Notes: generated by a model from the letters alone, not told the origin. A DNA stretch of 62,367 bases from Paracoccaceae bacterium (GCA_947371955.1 CANBRQ010000006.1:1-62367); one strand, 5' to 3'; shown: positions 8,759-17,962, numbered from the stretch's first letter. Translations and numbers: made by a program.

Positions 8759-9633
8759 TGGCGGATTTCCACTGGCCCAACAAGGCGCGGCTTGCCATGT
8801 CCTTTGTCATCAACGTCGAGGAAGGCTCGGAAATGTCCGTCGCTCGGGGCGACAAGGGGCCAGAGCCGGTCGATGAATTGGGCGTTGCCCTGAAAATTCC
8901 GATCCGCAACTACGGCAACGAAAGCAACTACCAGTACGGCCTGAATGCTGGCGCGCCGCGCGTCTTCGGGGCCTTTGCTGCCGCAGGCATCCGCACCACG
9001 GTCACCGCCGCCGCCCAGTCGCTGGAACTGGCACCCCATGTCGCCCGCCTGATCGTGGAGGGCGGGCATGAGACCTGCTCGCATGGGTGGCGCTGGGTAC
9101 ATCAGTTCAGCCATGAGGAGGCGCGCGAAACCGAGTTTATTCGCAAGGCCGTAACCTCGATCGCGCAGACCACCGGGACCCGCCCCTATGGCTGGCTGTC
9201 ACGCTACATGCATACCGAACGCACCCGCCGCCTGCTGGTCGAAGCCGGGTTCGAGTACCACATGGACGACTATTCGGACGACGTGCCGCGTTGGGATCTG
9301 GTGGAGACAAGTTCCGGTCCCAAGCCCATCGTCATTGTGCCATATGCCATCGACACCAACGACATGAAGTTCTGGCTCGCCCCCGGCTATACGCCGCAGC
9401 AATGGTTGGATTACGCGATCGACACCTTCGACCGGCTTTATGAGGAAGGCGTCCATGCGCCCCGGATGATGTCGCTTGGTCTGCATCTGCGCATCATCGG
9501 CCGTCCCGGCCGGATTGGCGCGCTGGAGCGGTTGATCGCCCATGTCCAATCGAAACCCGGCGTCTGGTGCGCGGCACGGCTGGACATCGCCCGCGCCTTC
9601 GCCGCCAGCGTCCCGCCCCCGGAGGCCGCATGA
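8758..9633 (+). CDS. Polysaccharide-deacetylase-fold amidohydrolase (PuuE-like)
   Basis: 291 aa from the ATG at 8758, which overlaps the SDR stop (TGATG). The sequence RLAMSFVINVEEGSE followed later by NYGNESNYQYG, EGGHETCSHGWRW and GYTPQQW is typical of the polysaccharide-deacetylase superfamily members related to the allantoinase PuuE, not of true cell-wall deacetylases. Expected chemistry is metal-assisted hydrolysis of a cyclic or linear amide. No signal peptide is present, so it acts in the cytoplasm. Its presence with an amidase (20729-22048) suggests that the degraded compound contains amide bonds. Confidence 0.85.
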   Translation: MADFHWPNKARLAMSFVINVEEGSEMSVARGDKGPEPVDELGVALKIPIRNYGNESNYQYGLNAGAPRVFGAFAAAGIRTTVTAAAQSLELAPHVARLIVEGGHETCSHGWRWVHQFSHEEARETEFIRKAVTSIAQTTGTRPYGWLSRYMHTERTRRLLVEAGFEYHMDDYSDDVPRWDLVETSSGPKPIVIVPYAIDTNDMKFWLAPGYTPQQWLDYAIDTFDRLYEEGVHAPRMMSLGLHLRIIGRPGRIGALERLIAHVQSKPGVWCAARLDIARAFAASVPPPEAA

Positions 9634-11015
9634 TAGCCCATTCCCAACGTGTCGCCGAACATGTGGCCAAGGTCCGGTACGAGGATTTGCCGCCGGAAGC
9701 CGTGGCCAAGGTCAAGACCTTCCTCCTCGATACCATCGGCGTCGGCATTGCGGGGTCTTCGGGCGCCAAGGTGGGCGAGCTTGCCGCCCTTGCCGCGACA
9801 TGGGGAAGCGCGCCCGAGGCTTCGGTGTGGCTGACGGGTCAGCGCATGTCGGCAGGCTCTGCCGCCATGGTCAACGCCTATCAGATTCACTGTCTGGAGT
9901 ATGACTGCGTTCACGAAGGCGCGGTACTGCATCCGATGGCCACGATCCTCTCCGCCGTGATGGCTTGGGCGGAACGCGAGGCGGGGCGCGGGCGCAAGAT
10001 TGCCGGGCGCGATCTGATTGCCGCGATGGCGGTTGGCGTTGACGTCTCGACCATGCTCGGCATTGTCACCGATGCGCCGATCCGCTTCTTCCGCCCAGCC
10101 ACAGCGGGCGGGTTTGGGGCTGCGGGAGCTATTGCACGCCTGGCCGGAATGGATACACGCGGCGTTCTCGATACGCTGGGCGCGCAGTATTCGCAGGCCA
10201 GCGGCACCTTGCAGCCGCATGTCGAAGGCTCCCCCATGCTGGGGATGCAGGTGGGCTTCAACGCCCGCGCCGCGATCATGTCCGCCGATCTGGCCGCAGC
10301 CGGGTTCCGCGGGCCGCATGACATCTTTACGGGGCAATACGGCTATCTGGTGCTGTTTGAACAGGATAACCACGATCTGCCGCCCTTCCTCGATACTCTG
10401 GGCCGCGACTGGCAAATCCTGCACATGTCGCACAAGCCCTTCCCCTCGGGCCGCTTGACGCATGGCGTGGTGGATGGCCTTGGCCGCCTGATGGCGGAGC
10501 ACGGGTTCAAGCCGGATGACATCACCGCTGTCCGGGCCGAGGTTCCGCCATTGGTGCACCGTCTGGTCGGGCGGCCTGATGTGCCCGCGCCCGAGGCGAA
10601 CTATGCCAAGCTATGCCTGCGATTTGTGGCGGGAACCTATCTTGCCAAGGGTGGCGTCGATGTGCCCGACTTCCGGGGCGCTGCACTGACCGATCCGCTG
10701 ACCCATAGTTATGCCGGTCTTGTCGATGTGGTGCTGGATGCCAACCCCGACCAGAACGCCCTTGACCCGCAGACGGTCACTGTGACCCTGACCAACGGCG
10801 CGCGCCATACGGTCACCATGGCACATGTCTATGGCCACCCGGACGTGCCCCTGACCGATGCCGAAAATCAGGCCAAGTTCCACCGCTGCCTTTCCTTCGC
10901 AGCGGCGCAACTGCCCGCCGCCAATGCCAGCGCTTTGATTGACGCGGTGGCCAACCTTGAAACGATCGGCGACATCTCGAGCCTCATCGCCCTCACCCGA
11001 CCGGGGTCGCCATGA
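9630..11015 (+). CDS. MmgE/PrpD family protein (first copy)
   Basis: 461 aa. The N-terminus (RVAEHVAKVRYEDLPPEAV, then KTFLLDTIGVGIAG) and the GVDVSTMLGI and HVEGSPMLGMQ segments are typical of the MmgE/PrpD family, which includes 2-methylcitrate dehydratase, cis-aconitate decarboxylase and iminodisuccinate epimerase. I chose the ATG at 9630 (MIAHSQR) because it has GGAGG upstream and overlaps the previous stop (ATGA). The protein probably dehydrates, isomerises or epimerises a polycarboxylic acid. A second, divergent paralogue is encoded at 17984-19318 under the same operator family. Confidence 0.88.
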   Translation: MIAHSQRVAEHVAKVRYEDLPPEAVAKVKTFLLDTIGVGIAGSSGAKVGELAALAATWGSAPEASVWLTGQRMSAGSAAMVNAYQIHCLEYDCVHEGAVLHPMATILSAVMAWAEREAGRGRKIAGRDLIAAMAVGVDVSTMLGIVTDAPIRFFRPATAGGFGAAGAIARLAGMDTRGVLDTLGAQYSQASGTLQPHVEGSPMLGMQVGFNARAAIMSADLAAAGFRGPHDIFTGQYGYLVLFEQDNHDLPPFLDTLGRDWQILHMSHKPFPSGRLTHGVVDGLGRLMAEHGFKPDDITAVRAEVPPLVHRLVGRPDVPAPEANYAKLCLRFVAGTYLAKGGVDVPDFRGAALTDPLTHSYAGLVDVVLDANPDQNALDPQTVTVTLTNGARHTVTMAHVYGHPDVPLTDAENQAKFHRCLSFAAAQLPAANASALIDAVANLETIGDISSLIALTRPGSP

Positions 11016-11854
11016 CCGCCCCCCGCCGCAGCCTGCTTTTCGCCCCGGCCAACCGCCCCGAGGTTCACACCAAAGCCCTCGCCGCCGGGCCGGACATGCT
11101 CTGCCTCGATCTTGAAGATGCCGTCCCACCGACCGCCAAGACCGAAGCGCGGGCCATCGCAGTGGCCTTCCTTTGCGCCAGCGGAGGGCCAGAGCGTGTG
11201 GTGCGCATCAACGCCCTGCGCGGGTTGGAGGGTCTTCGCGACTTGACCGCGATTCTTGAGGCCAAGCCTGCAACCGGCGTCGTGTTTCTGCCTAAGGTGA
11301 TGGAGCCGGGCGAGTTGCGGTTGGCCCATGACCTGATCGCCGAAAGTGCACCGGGTCTGCAACTGGGCGTACTGATCGAAACCGCCGAGGGGCTGGAGAA
11401 CGCCTTTCAAATCCTTCGCGCCAGTGACCGCATCGCCTTTGCCATGTTCGGCGGCGTTGATCTGGCCGCCGACCTTGGCGTTGCCGTGGCGCATGAACCG
11501 CTGCTTTATGCCCGCTCCCGTCTGGCCCATGCCGCCGCCCGCGCCGGGGTGGACTTGCTGGATGTGCCCTGCCTGTCCTTCCGTGACGAAGCCGCTGTCG
11601 CCGCCGAGGCCCGCGCTGCCAAGGCCTTGGGCTTCACCGGCAAGGCGGCGCTGCATCCTGCCGGTCTTGCCGCCATCCACGGTGTCTTCGATCCGACCGA
11701 GGCCGAGATTGCCAAGGCCGAAGTCATCGTCGCCGCCTATCGCGCTAGCCCCAACGGGCTTGCCACGTTGGACGGCAAGCTTGTCGAAAAGCCGGTGGTT
11801 CGTGCCATGGAACGCATTCTGGCCCTGCGTCGCCGCGTCGCACCGTCCAATTGA
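11012..11854 (+). CDS. CoA ester lyase, HpcH/HpaI-CitE family
   Basis: 280 aa. The pattern RRSLLFAPANRPE, MLCLDLEDAVPP, LIETAEGLENA and AMFGGVDLAADLG identifies a CitE-like TIM-barrel lyase; the Glu and Asp in the last two segments are the Mg-binding residues of the family. Such enzymes cleave malyl-, beta-methylmalyl- or citramalyl-CoA into acetyl-CoA or propionyl-CoA plus glyoxylate or pyruvate. The start overlaps the MmgE/PrpD stop. With the MaoC hydratase and CoA-transferases downstream it forms a plausible terminal hydration and retro-Claisen step. Confidence 0.9.
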   Translation: MTAPRRSLLFAPANRPEVHTKALAAGPDMLCLDLEDAVPPTAKTEARAIAVAFLCASGGPERVVRINALRGLEGLRDLTAILEAKPATGVVFLPKVMEPGELRLAHDLIAESAPGLQLGVLIETAEGLENAFQILRASDRIAFAMFGGVDLAADLGVAVAHEPLLYARSRLAHAAARAGVDLLDVPCLSFRDEAAVAAEARAAKALGFTGKAALHPAGLAAIHGVFDPTEAEIAKAEVIVAAYRASPNGLATLDGKLVEKPVVRAMERILALRRRVAPSN

Positions 11855-11875
11855 ACGCAACGGAGGTTTGTACGG

Positions 11876-12394
11876 ATGACAGTGGAACATGCGAAGGTCG
11901 GCCCCAACCGCTACAGGGAACGCTTCGGGCGCTACTACGAGGATTTCGTGGTGGGCGACGTCTACGAACACCGCCCGGGCCGAACCCTCAGCGAGGCGGA
12001 CAACACCTGGTTCACGCTTTTGACCATGAACACCCATCCCATGCATTTCGACGCCGAATACGCCAAACACTCGGAATTCGGCCGCTGCATCATTTCCTCT
12101 CCACTGACGGTGGCAGTGATCGTCGGCCAAAGCGTGACCGATGTCAGCCAGAAGGCCATCGCCAATCTGGGCTGGACCAACATCCGCATGACCCACCCGC
12201 TGTTTGCCGGAGACACGCTGACCTCTGAAACCGAAGTCACCGCAAAGCGGGAAAGCAAATCGCGGCCCGATGCCGGGATCGTCTCGGTGAAGACATCTGG
12301 GTTCAATCAGCACGGAGTTCTGGTCTGCGATTTCGAACGCACCATCCTAGTCGCCCGGCACGGCCACCCGCTGGAGGAGAAGGCGAATTACTGA
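11876..12394 (+). CDS. MaoC-family acyl-CoA hydratase (mesaconyl-CoA hydratase-like)
   Basis: 172 aa hot-dog-fold protein. The opening YYEDFVVGDVYEHRPGRT, the NTHPMHFD segment with His and Asp, and the NLGWTNIRMTHPLFAGD segment match the MaoC branch that includes mesaconyl-CoA and beta-methylmalyl-CoA hydratases. It would hydrate an unsaturated dicarboxylyl-CoA to the hydroxyacyl-CoA cleaved by the CitE-like lyase just upstream. There is a 21-bp gap to the lyase with an ACGGAGG ribosome site. The exact acyl chain is not known. Confidence 0.85.
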   Translation: MTVEHAKVGPNRYRERFGRYYEDFVVGDVYEHRPGRTLSEADNTWFTLLTMNTHPMHFDAEYAKHSEFGRCIISSPLTVAVIVGQSVTDVSQKAIANLGWTNIRMTHPLFAGDTLTSETEVTAKRESKSRPDAGIVSVKTSGFNQHGVLVCDFERTILVARHGHPLEEKANY

Positions 12395-12415
12395 AAGCTT
12401 GCAAAGGAAGACAGC

Positions 12416-13579
12416 ATGAACACCCGCACCGCCCCGATGTCTGACGAAGACACCATGATCCTCGAAGCGATCGGCAAATGGCTGGACCGCGACGTGCGGC
12501 CCCATGTGCTGCGGCTGGACCATGCCGACGAATACCCGACAGAGATGGTCGAACAGATGAAGGAGATGGGCCTGTTCGGCGCCACGATTCCAGCCGAATA
12601 CGGTGGTCTTGGCCTCTCGGCCTCGACCTATGTTCGGATCATCGAGAAGATCGCCGAGGTCTGGATGTCGCTGACCGGCATCATCAACAGCCACCTCATC
12701 ATGGCCGCCTGCGTCGCCCGCACCGGCACCCAGTCGCAGAAGGCCGAATTCCTGCCGAAATTCGCCACCGGAGAAATCCGGGGCGGTCTGGCCCTGACAG
12801 AGCCCGACTGCGGCACCGACCTTCAGGCCATCCGCACCCGCGCCGTTCGCGATGGCGACGATTACATCATCAACGGCACCAAGACCTGGATTTCGAATGG
12901 CATTCAGGGCTCGTGCTTTGCCCTGCTGGTCAAGACCGATCCCACGGCGGACCCGCGCCACAAGGGCATGTCGATGTTCATCGCCCAGAAGGGTCCGGGC
13001 TTCACCGTCTCGCGCAAGCTGGAAAAGCTGGGCTACAAGGGCATCGACAGTGCCGAGCTGATCTTCAAGGACTACCGCATCCCCGCCTCGCATCTTCTGG
13101 GGCTGGAGGAGGGGCATGGCATGCAGGCCGCCCTGTCGGGGCTGGAACTTGGCCGCATCAACATCGCGGCCCGGGGATGCGGGCTGGCCTCTGCCGCGCT
13201 GATGGATTCGGTGAAATACGCCCAAATCCGCAAGACCTTTGGGAAGCCCATCGCGCAGCATCAGGCGATCCAGTTGAAACTCGGCGAAATGGCCACCCGC
13301 CTGCAGGCCGCGCGCCTGCTGACCTATGACGCCGCCCGCGCCTATGACAGCGGCGAGCGGTGCGACATGGAGGCGGGGATGGCCAAATATTTCGCCTCGG
13401 AGGCCGCGGTGGAAAACGCGCTTGAGGCGATGCGGATTCATGGCGGCTACGGCTATTCCAAGGAATACCACATCGAGCGCTACTACCGCGACGCCCCCCT
13501 GATGTGCATCGGCGAGGGCACCAACGAGATCCAGCGGATGATCATCGCCAAGCAATTGATCGAACGGAACCCGGCATGA
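12416..13579 (+). CDS. Acyl-CoA dehydrogenase
   Basis: 387 aa, normal length for the family. It has GGLALTEPDCGTD in the middle domain, the HKGMSMFIAQK segment, and the C-terminal IHGGYGYSKEY and GEGTNEIQRMII; the Glu of GEGTNEIQ sits in the usual catalytic region. It is an FAD enzyme that introduces a C2-C3 double bond into an acyl-CoA. Next to a CitE-like lyase and a mesaconyl-CoA-hydratase-like MaoC, a branched or dicarboxylic acyl-CoA such as methylsuccinyl-CoA is a plausible but unproven substrate. It is coupled to the next gene by ATGA overlap. Confidence 0.92.
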   Translation: MNTRTAPMSDEDTMILEAIGKWLDRDVRPHVLRLDHADEYPTEMVEQMKEMGLFGATIPAEYGGLGLSASTYVRIIEKIAEVWMSLTGIINSHLIMAACVARTGTQSQKAEFLPKFATGEIRGGLALTEPDCGTDLQAIRTRAVRDGDDYIINGTKTWISNGIQGSCFALLVKTDPTADPRHKGMSMFIAQKGPGFTVSRKLEKLGYKGIDSAELIFKDYRIPASHLLGLEEGHGMQAALSGLELGRINIAARGCGLASAALMDSVKYAQIRKTFGKPIAQHQAIQLKLGEMATRLQAARLLTYDAARAYDSGERCDMEAGMAKYFASEAAVENALEAMRIHGGYGYSKEYHIERYYRDAPLMCIGEGTNEIQRMIIAKQLIERNPA

Positions 13580-14775
13580 TCCCACCCCTGCACGGCATCC
13601 GTGTGCTGGCGGTCGAGCAATACGGGGCCGGGCCTTGGGCCAGCATGTATCTGGCGGACATGGGGGCCGAGGTCATCAAGATCGAGGACCCGGCGACCGG
13701 CGATGCCTCGCGCCAGTCTGGTCCGCATTTCCTCGGGCCGAACGACAGCCAGTTCTACCAGACCTTCAATCTGGGCAAGAAATCCGTGGCGCTTGATCTG
13801 CGGGCCGCTGAAGGCCGTGCCGTGCTGGAGCGGCTGATCCCCACCGCCGACATCCTCTTGAACAACCTGCGCGGCGATCAACCGGGCAAGCTGCGTCTGA
13901 CCTATGCTGATATGGCCGCGCTGAACCCAAGGCTCGTTTGCGGCCATCTGTCGGGCTACGGCCGCACCGGTCCCCGCGCCACGTGGCCCGCCTATGATTA
14001 CCTGATGCAGGCCGAGGCCGGTTTCCTGCACGTCACCGGAGAGCCCGGAACGCCGCCTTCCCGAATGGGGCTGTCAATTGTGGATTACCTTTCCGGCATC
14101 ACGCTGGCCTATGCTTGCACGGCGGCGCTGGTCGGCGCGCTGAAATCGGGCAGGGGGCGCGACGTCGATGTCTCACTGTACGACGTTGCCGTGCATCAGT
14201 TGACCTATCCGGCCACATGGTATCTCAACACCGGCGAAAGCATTGAAAGACGCCCGCGCTCCGGCCACCCGTCGGTTGTGCCGTGCGAAGTGTTTCCGAC
14301 CGCCGATGGCCAGATTTTCCTGATGTGCGTGCTGCCGAAGTTCTGGGAGGCGCTTTGCGAGGCGCTTGGTCTTCGGCACTTGCCACAGGACCCTGCCTTT
14401 GCCACGCCCCGCGCCCGGTTCGACAACCGAGACGCTCTGGCGGCTTTGCTGGATGCGGTGCTGGTACACAAGCCCACAGCGCATTGGATGGGCCTTCTGT
14501 CAGGCAAGGTGCCCGCCGCGCCCGTGCTGACCTTGGCTGAGGCGCTTGACAACCCCTATCTTTCCCAGACCGGCGGCATCCAGACGCCCGGCCATCCGAC
14601 CCTGCCCGGCCTGCGGACCTTGTCCAACCCGATCCGCCTTGACGGCATCCGCGCCAAGGCTCGCACCGCGCCTGCGCTCGGGGCCGACACGAAGGTGCTT
14701 CTGACCGAGGTCGGCTATTCAGAGGCCGAACTGAGCAACCTCGCCGCCCGCGCGGTGATCGGAGGACTGGCATGA
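13576..14775 (+). CDS. CaiB/BaiF family CoA-transferase (first of two)
   Basis: 399 aa from the ATG at 13576, which overlaps the dehydrogenase stop. Class III CoA-transferase features: LAVEQYGAGPWASMYLADMG, GAEVIKIEDP, the NLGKKSVALDL segment, and the WPAYDYLMQAEAG segment whose Asp141 is the expected acyl-anhydride-forming nucleophile. It should transfer CoA from a donor such as succinyl-CoA or acetyl-CoA to the free acid produced by the pathway. It is followed by a second member of the family with a 4-bp overlap. Confidence 0.9.
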   Translation: MIPPLHGIRVLAVEQYGAGPWASMYLADMGAEVIKIEDPATGDASRQSGPHFLGPNDSQFYQTFNLGKKSVALDLRAAEGRAVLERLIPTADILLNNLRGDQPGKLRLTYADMAALNPRLVCGHLSGYGRTGPRATWPAYDYLMQAEAGFLHVTGEPGTPPSRMGLSIVDYLSGITLAYACTAALVGALKSGRGRDVDVSLYDVAVHQLTYPATWYLNTGESIERRPRSGHPSVVPCEVFPTADGQIFLMCVLPKFWEALCEALGLRHLPQDPAFATPRARFDNRDALAALLDAVLVHKPTAHWMGLLSGKVPAAPVLTLAEALDNPYLSQTGGIQTPGHPTLPGLRTLSNPIRLDGIRAKARTAPALGADTKVLLTEVGYSEAELSNLAARAVIGGLA

Positions 14776-15893
14776 AGATGGAAGGCTTCCGCATTCTGGA
14801 CCTGTCGCAGTTCCTGCCGGGGCCGATGCTGACGCAGATGCTGGCCGACCACGGGGCCGAGGTCATCAAGATTGAACCCCCCGGCGGAGAGCCGGTTCGC
14901 AATGTCGGATACCGCCAGAACGGCCAGTCGGTCTGGTTCCGCAACACCCACCGTGGCAAGAAGTCGGTTGTGCTGAACCTGAAGGACCCGGCCGATGTCG
15001 CGGCCTTCCTCGAACTGGCCAATACCGCCGATGTGGTGGTCGAAGCCTTTCGACCCGGTGTGGTCGATCGCCTTGGCGTGGGCTATCCAGCCGTAAGCCG
15101 CATCAATCCCCGCATCGTCTATGCCTCCATCTCGGCCTTTGGCCAGACCGGCCCGCAGGCGCTGCGTCCCGCGCATGATCTGGCGATTGAGGCGCTTTCC
15201 GGCGTGGTCAGTCTGAACCTCGGCACCGACGGCACCCCCACCAATCCCCATATGCCCGTGGCCGATCTTGCAGGTTCCATGACGGCGCTGTCGGCGATCC
15301 TCATGGCTCTGCTGCGCCGTGAAAAGTCGGGGCGGGGCGACTACATCGACATCTCGATGCAGGATGCGACGATGGCTTGGCTGCCCAACGTCACCGGACC
15401 GGTCTTTGCCGAAAACCGCCCGCCGGTGGTCAAGCAGGAAAGGTCCTTCGGCGGCTATGCCTTCTTTTCCATCTACCAGACTGCCGATGCCCGCCATGTC
15501 GCCCTTGGCGCTGTCGAACACAAGTTCGTCGAGAATTTCCTGAACGGCGTGGACCGCCCGGACCTGATTGCCGCCGCCTGTGGCCCGAATGGCCCGGGAC
15601 AAGAGCCGGTGAAGGCCGCGCTGGCGCAGATTTTCGCAACCAAGACCCGGGCGCAATGGGAGGCGTGGGCACAGGGCCGTGATCTGTGCTTTGCCCCGGT
15701 GCTTGACTTGAAAGAGGCATTCTATCAGCCACAGGTCACCGCGCGCGGCATGTTGCTGCACGATCCGGACGGCAATCCCCATATCGGCAATCCGGTGAAA
15801 TACGCGAGTGAGCCTGCCGTGCTCGACTTGCGCCTGCCCGCCTTGGGCGAACACACGGCGGAACTGGTGAAGCGGAAGTGTCCTGACGTCTGA
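14772..15893 (+). CDS. CaiB/BaiF family CoA-transferase (second of two)
   Basis: 373 aa. Same fold as its neighbour (LDLSQFLPGPMLTQMLADHG, GAEVIKIEPPGGEP, RGKKSVVLNLKDP) with the catalytic Asp at about residue 136 (RPAHDLAIEALSG). The two proteins are only distantly alike and could form a heteromer or use different acids. This is the last gene of the plus-strand operon; it ends 11 bp from the convergent regulator gene. Confidence 0.9.
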   Translation: MKMEGFRILDLSQFLPGPMLTQMLADHGAEVIKIEPPGGEPVRNVGYRQNGQSVWFRNTHRGKKSVVLNLKDPADVAAFLELANTADVVVEAFRPGVVDRLGVGYPAVSRINPRIVYASISAFGQTGPQALRPAHDLAIEALSGVVSLNLGTDGTPTNPHMPVADLAGSMTALSAILMALLRREKSGRGDYIDISMQDATMAWLPNVTGPVFAENRPPVVKQERSFGGYAFFSIYQTADARHVALGAVEHKFVENFLNGVDRPDLIAAACGPNGPGQEPVKAALAQIFATKTRAQWEAWAQGRDLCFAPVLDLKEAFYQPQVTARGMLLHDPDGNPHIGNPVKYASEPAVLDLRLPALGEHTAELVKRKCPDV

Positions 15894-15903
15894 CAACCGC
15901 AAT

Positions 15904-16662
15904 TCAGCCGCGGCCACGGACGTCCTTTTGCAACTGCATGGAATAGGAAAAACGATCCCCCGGATGGTCGTTGACCGAGACGAGCATCAAGCGGCCCTCG
16001 CTGTCCAGATAGCGCCGCACCACCTGCACCGCCCAGATCCTCCGCGACACGCCCAATTCCGCCGCCGCCTCGGCAGAGATCGGCATAGCGCGGATGTTCT
16101 GCTCCACCCGGTCCACCATCACGCCGTAACGATCTTCGATCAGGCGGTAGATTGCACCGGTCAGCGTGGCAAAATCCGGCACGATCGCGGCGAAGGCTTG
16201 ATTGATCAGCACCGTGGACCAGCAGATCGGCAGCCGACCGGCGGCATCCAGACGCAATCCTTCCAGAATGACCCAATGCTGTCCGGCCTGATCCCCCAAC
16301 ACTGCGCCAAGGGGTGCCGGCGGCACCCCTTCCGAGATGCGGTCCACCCGAAGGTGGGTATCGGCAGCATATTGGAACAGTTCGTTCAGCGAATGCATGG
16401 TGTGCACATAGCCGCCCTTCGGACTGGCAGAGATGACCTGACTGCCCGATCCCTGCCTGCGCTGCACCAGCCCTGCCTCGGCCAGCCGCCGTAATGCCTC
16501 GCGCACCGTGTGGCGGCTGATGCCAAACTCTTGGCACAGATCCAGTTCGGTCGGCAGAAGGGCGCCCACCGCATAGGTGCCCTCGGCGATCCGATGCTGC
16601 AAGGTATCGCTGACCTGAGCATAGCGCGGTCCCGGTTTGGCGCCCGATTCAGTGGATGTCAT
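15904..16662 (-). CDS. GntR-family regulator, HutC subfamily (UTRA domain)
   Basis: 252 aa. Residues 20-85 form the GntR winged helix (LPTELDLCQEFGISRHTVRE, LAEAGLVQRRQGSGSQV). The C-terminal two-thirds is a UTRA ligand-binding domain, with LPICWSTVLINQAFA and YGVMVDRVEQNIRA typical of HutC-type members. It overlaps the CoA-transferase gene by 14 bp and is therefore co-expressed with it behind operator O3. It is the natural candidate for binding the three TGTCCGGACA palindromes, giving autoregulated local control of transport and degradation. The effector is unknown. Confidence 0.92.
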   Translation of the reverse strand: MTSTESGAKPGPRYAQVSDTLQHRIAEGTYAVGALLPTELDLCQEFGISRHTVREALRRLAEAGLVQRRQGSGSQVISASPKGGYVHTMHSLNELFQYAADTHLRVDRISEGVPPAPLGAVLGDQAGQHWVILEGLRLDAAGRLPICWSTVLINQAFAAIVPDFATLTGAIYRLIEDRYGVMVDRVEQNIRAMPISAEAAAELGVSRRIWAVQVVRRYLDSEGRLMLVSVNDHPGDRFSYSMQLQKDVRGRG

Positions 16663-17905
16663 CCAGTCCCTCCCTCAACCACGCGCGATGACGTGGATCG
16701 GCAATCGAGATGAGCGCATGGGCCCGTTCGGTCAAGGACAATCCACCCAGATGCGCCACGCCATGTTCTGTCACCACGATGTCGACATCGGCCCTAGCGA
16801 CGGAGATCGGCGTGGCCGAGGGCAGGCGCGGCACGATGCGGCTTGTTTGGCCGCCTTTCGCGGTTGAGGCAATCGCTAGCACCGCCCGCCCGCCCGCTTG
16901 CGCCCGGGCCGCGCGGTGAAAATCTATGAGCCCACCTTGTCCGCTGACCTGTCTGCCGTCGATCACTTCGGCATTCGCTTGGCCGAACAGGTCCATCTCG
17001 ATCACCGAATTGACCGAGACGAAGCCCGGAGTTCGCGCCAGAACAACGGGGTCATGCGTATGACCGACCGGTGCAAAGCGGGTGGCGGGCAGGTCCGGAA
17101 CCGTCGCGTAGAACGCGGCGTCCCCCAGTGCGACCCCGGTGACCACGCCCCGCGAAAAGACCCCGCGCCGCAGCGGTTCAACGAGAGCGGGCGAGATCAT
17201 GCCCGCGTGGAACCCCAACCCCGTCAAGCCGGACCGCGCCAGAGCCTCCAGCACCGCCGTCTGAACCTTGCCAAGCCCCAGTTGCAACGTATCGCCGTCG
17301 CGTAACAGGCCGACGATATGGGCGGCAATGGCGGCAACCTCGGCTCCGATGAAGCCTGCGACATAGGTGGGCAAAAGGTCATCGGTCTCGACGAAAGCCG
17401 TGAACCGCTCCAGCGGCAGACGCGGGCCATGCGGCACGTCTGGCATCCGTGAGTTGACGATCCCTACGATCCTGGCACCCGCGGCAATCGGGCTGGGCGC
17501 GAAATCGCATGCAAGGCCGAAGCCAACAGCGCCGTCCTTGCCTGGGGGCGGAACGGTCAGGAAAACCAGATCGACAAAGCCCTTCTGTCCCAGCCGCCGC
17601 CAGAACTGGCTGTAATGCATCGGCAGATGGGCGACACATCCCGCCGGGCGCATCAAACCTGCTGTGGCAAAGATCGTCTCCACCGTCGTGTTTCGCCCAA
17701 GGGCGGAAAGGTCGCTCTCATTGACGCCGGGGATGAACGCACCGGTCAGCTTAACCCCGCGCCACAGGTCCGGATCGTTGCGCACGGCATTCAGGATCGC
17801 CAAAGGCTCGGCCGCGCAACCGGCCAGAAAGGCGCGCCCCCCTTCGGGCACCAATGCTGCCGCTTCCGTGGCCGTAAGGGTAGAAGGCAAAGCCATGGGG
17901 CGCAT
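16649..17905 (-). CDS. Acetyl-CoA hydrolase/4-hydroxybutyrate CoA-transferase family protein
   Basis: 418 aa from the ATG at 17905 (AGGA ribosome site). The segments LQLGLGKVQTAVLEAL, GFHAGMISPAL and VSVNSVIEMDLFGQ are typical of class I CoA-transferases of the acetyl-CoA hydrolase/4-hydroxybutyrate transferase family; Glu303 is the predicted nucleophile. It would activate or recycle CoA thioesters in the pathway. The gene is divergent from the second MmgE/PrpD gene, with operator O3 between them, and forms a two-gene unit with the regulator. Confidence 0.85.
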   Translation of the reverse strand: MRPMALPSTLTATEAAALVPEGGRAFLAGCAAEPLAILNAVRNDPDLWRGVKLTGAFIPGVNESDLSALGRNTTVETIFATAGLMRPAGCVAHLPMHYSQFWRRLGQKGFVDLVFLTVPPPGKDGAVGFGLACDFAPSPIAAGARIVGIVNSRMPDVPHGPRLPLERFTAFVETDDLLPTYVAGFIGAEVAAIAAHIVGLLRDGDTLQLGLGKVQTAVLEALARSGLTGLGFHAGMISPALVEPLRRGVFSRGVVTGVALGDAAFYATVPDLPATRFAPVGHTHDPVVLARTPGFVSVNSVIEMDLFGQANAEVIDGRQVSGQGGLIDFHRAARAQAGGRAVLAIASTAKGGQTSRIVPRLPSATPISVARADVDIVVTEHGVAHLGGLSLTERAHALISIADPRHRAWLREGLDDIH

Positions 17906-17933
17906 CGTTTCCTGCTTGCGGGCCTGTCCCTTC

Positions 17934-17962
17934 TGTATAAATATGTCCGGACAAATTTTCAA
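17934..17962 (-). promoter_or_regulatory. Promoter with operator O3 filling the -35/-10 spacer
   Basis: On the minus strand: TTGAAA (17957-17962), a 17-bp spacer, TATACA (17934-17939). The spacer is the operator, ATATGTCCGGACAAAT (17941-17956), a 16-bp palindrome with one mismatched pair. Binding here must exclude RNA polymerase, so the regulator encoded by this same transcript should repress itself. A plus-strand promoter for the divergent gene at 17984 is less clear. Confidence 0.78.

Noticed and set aside
9438-12313. Long minus-strand open frames opposite the MmgE/PrpD and CitE-like genes
   Set aside because: The plus-strand genes are coupled by ATGA overlaps and have family motifs; the minus frames are shadows.
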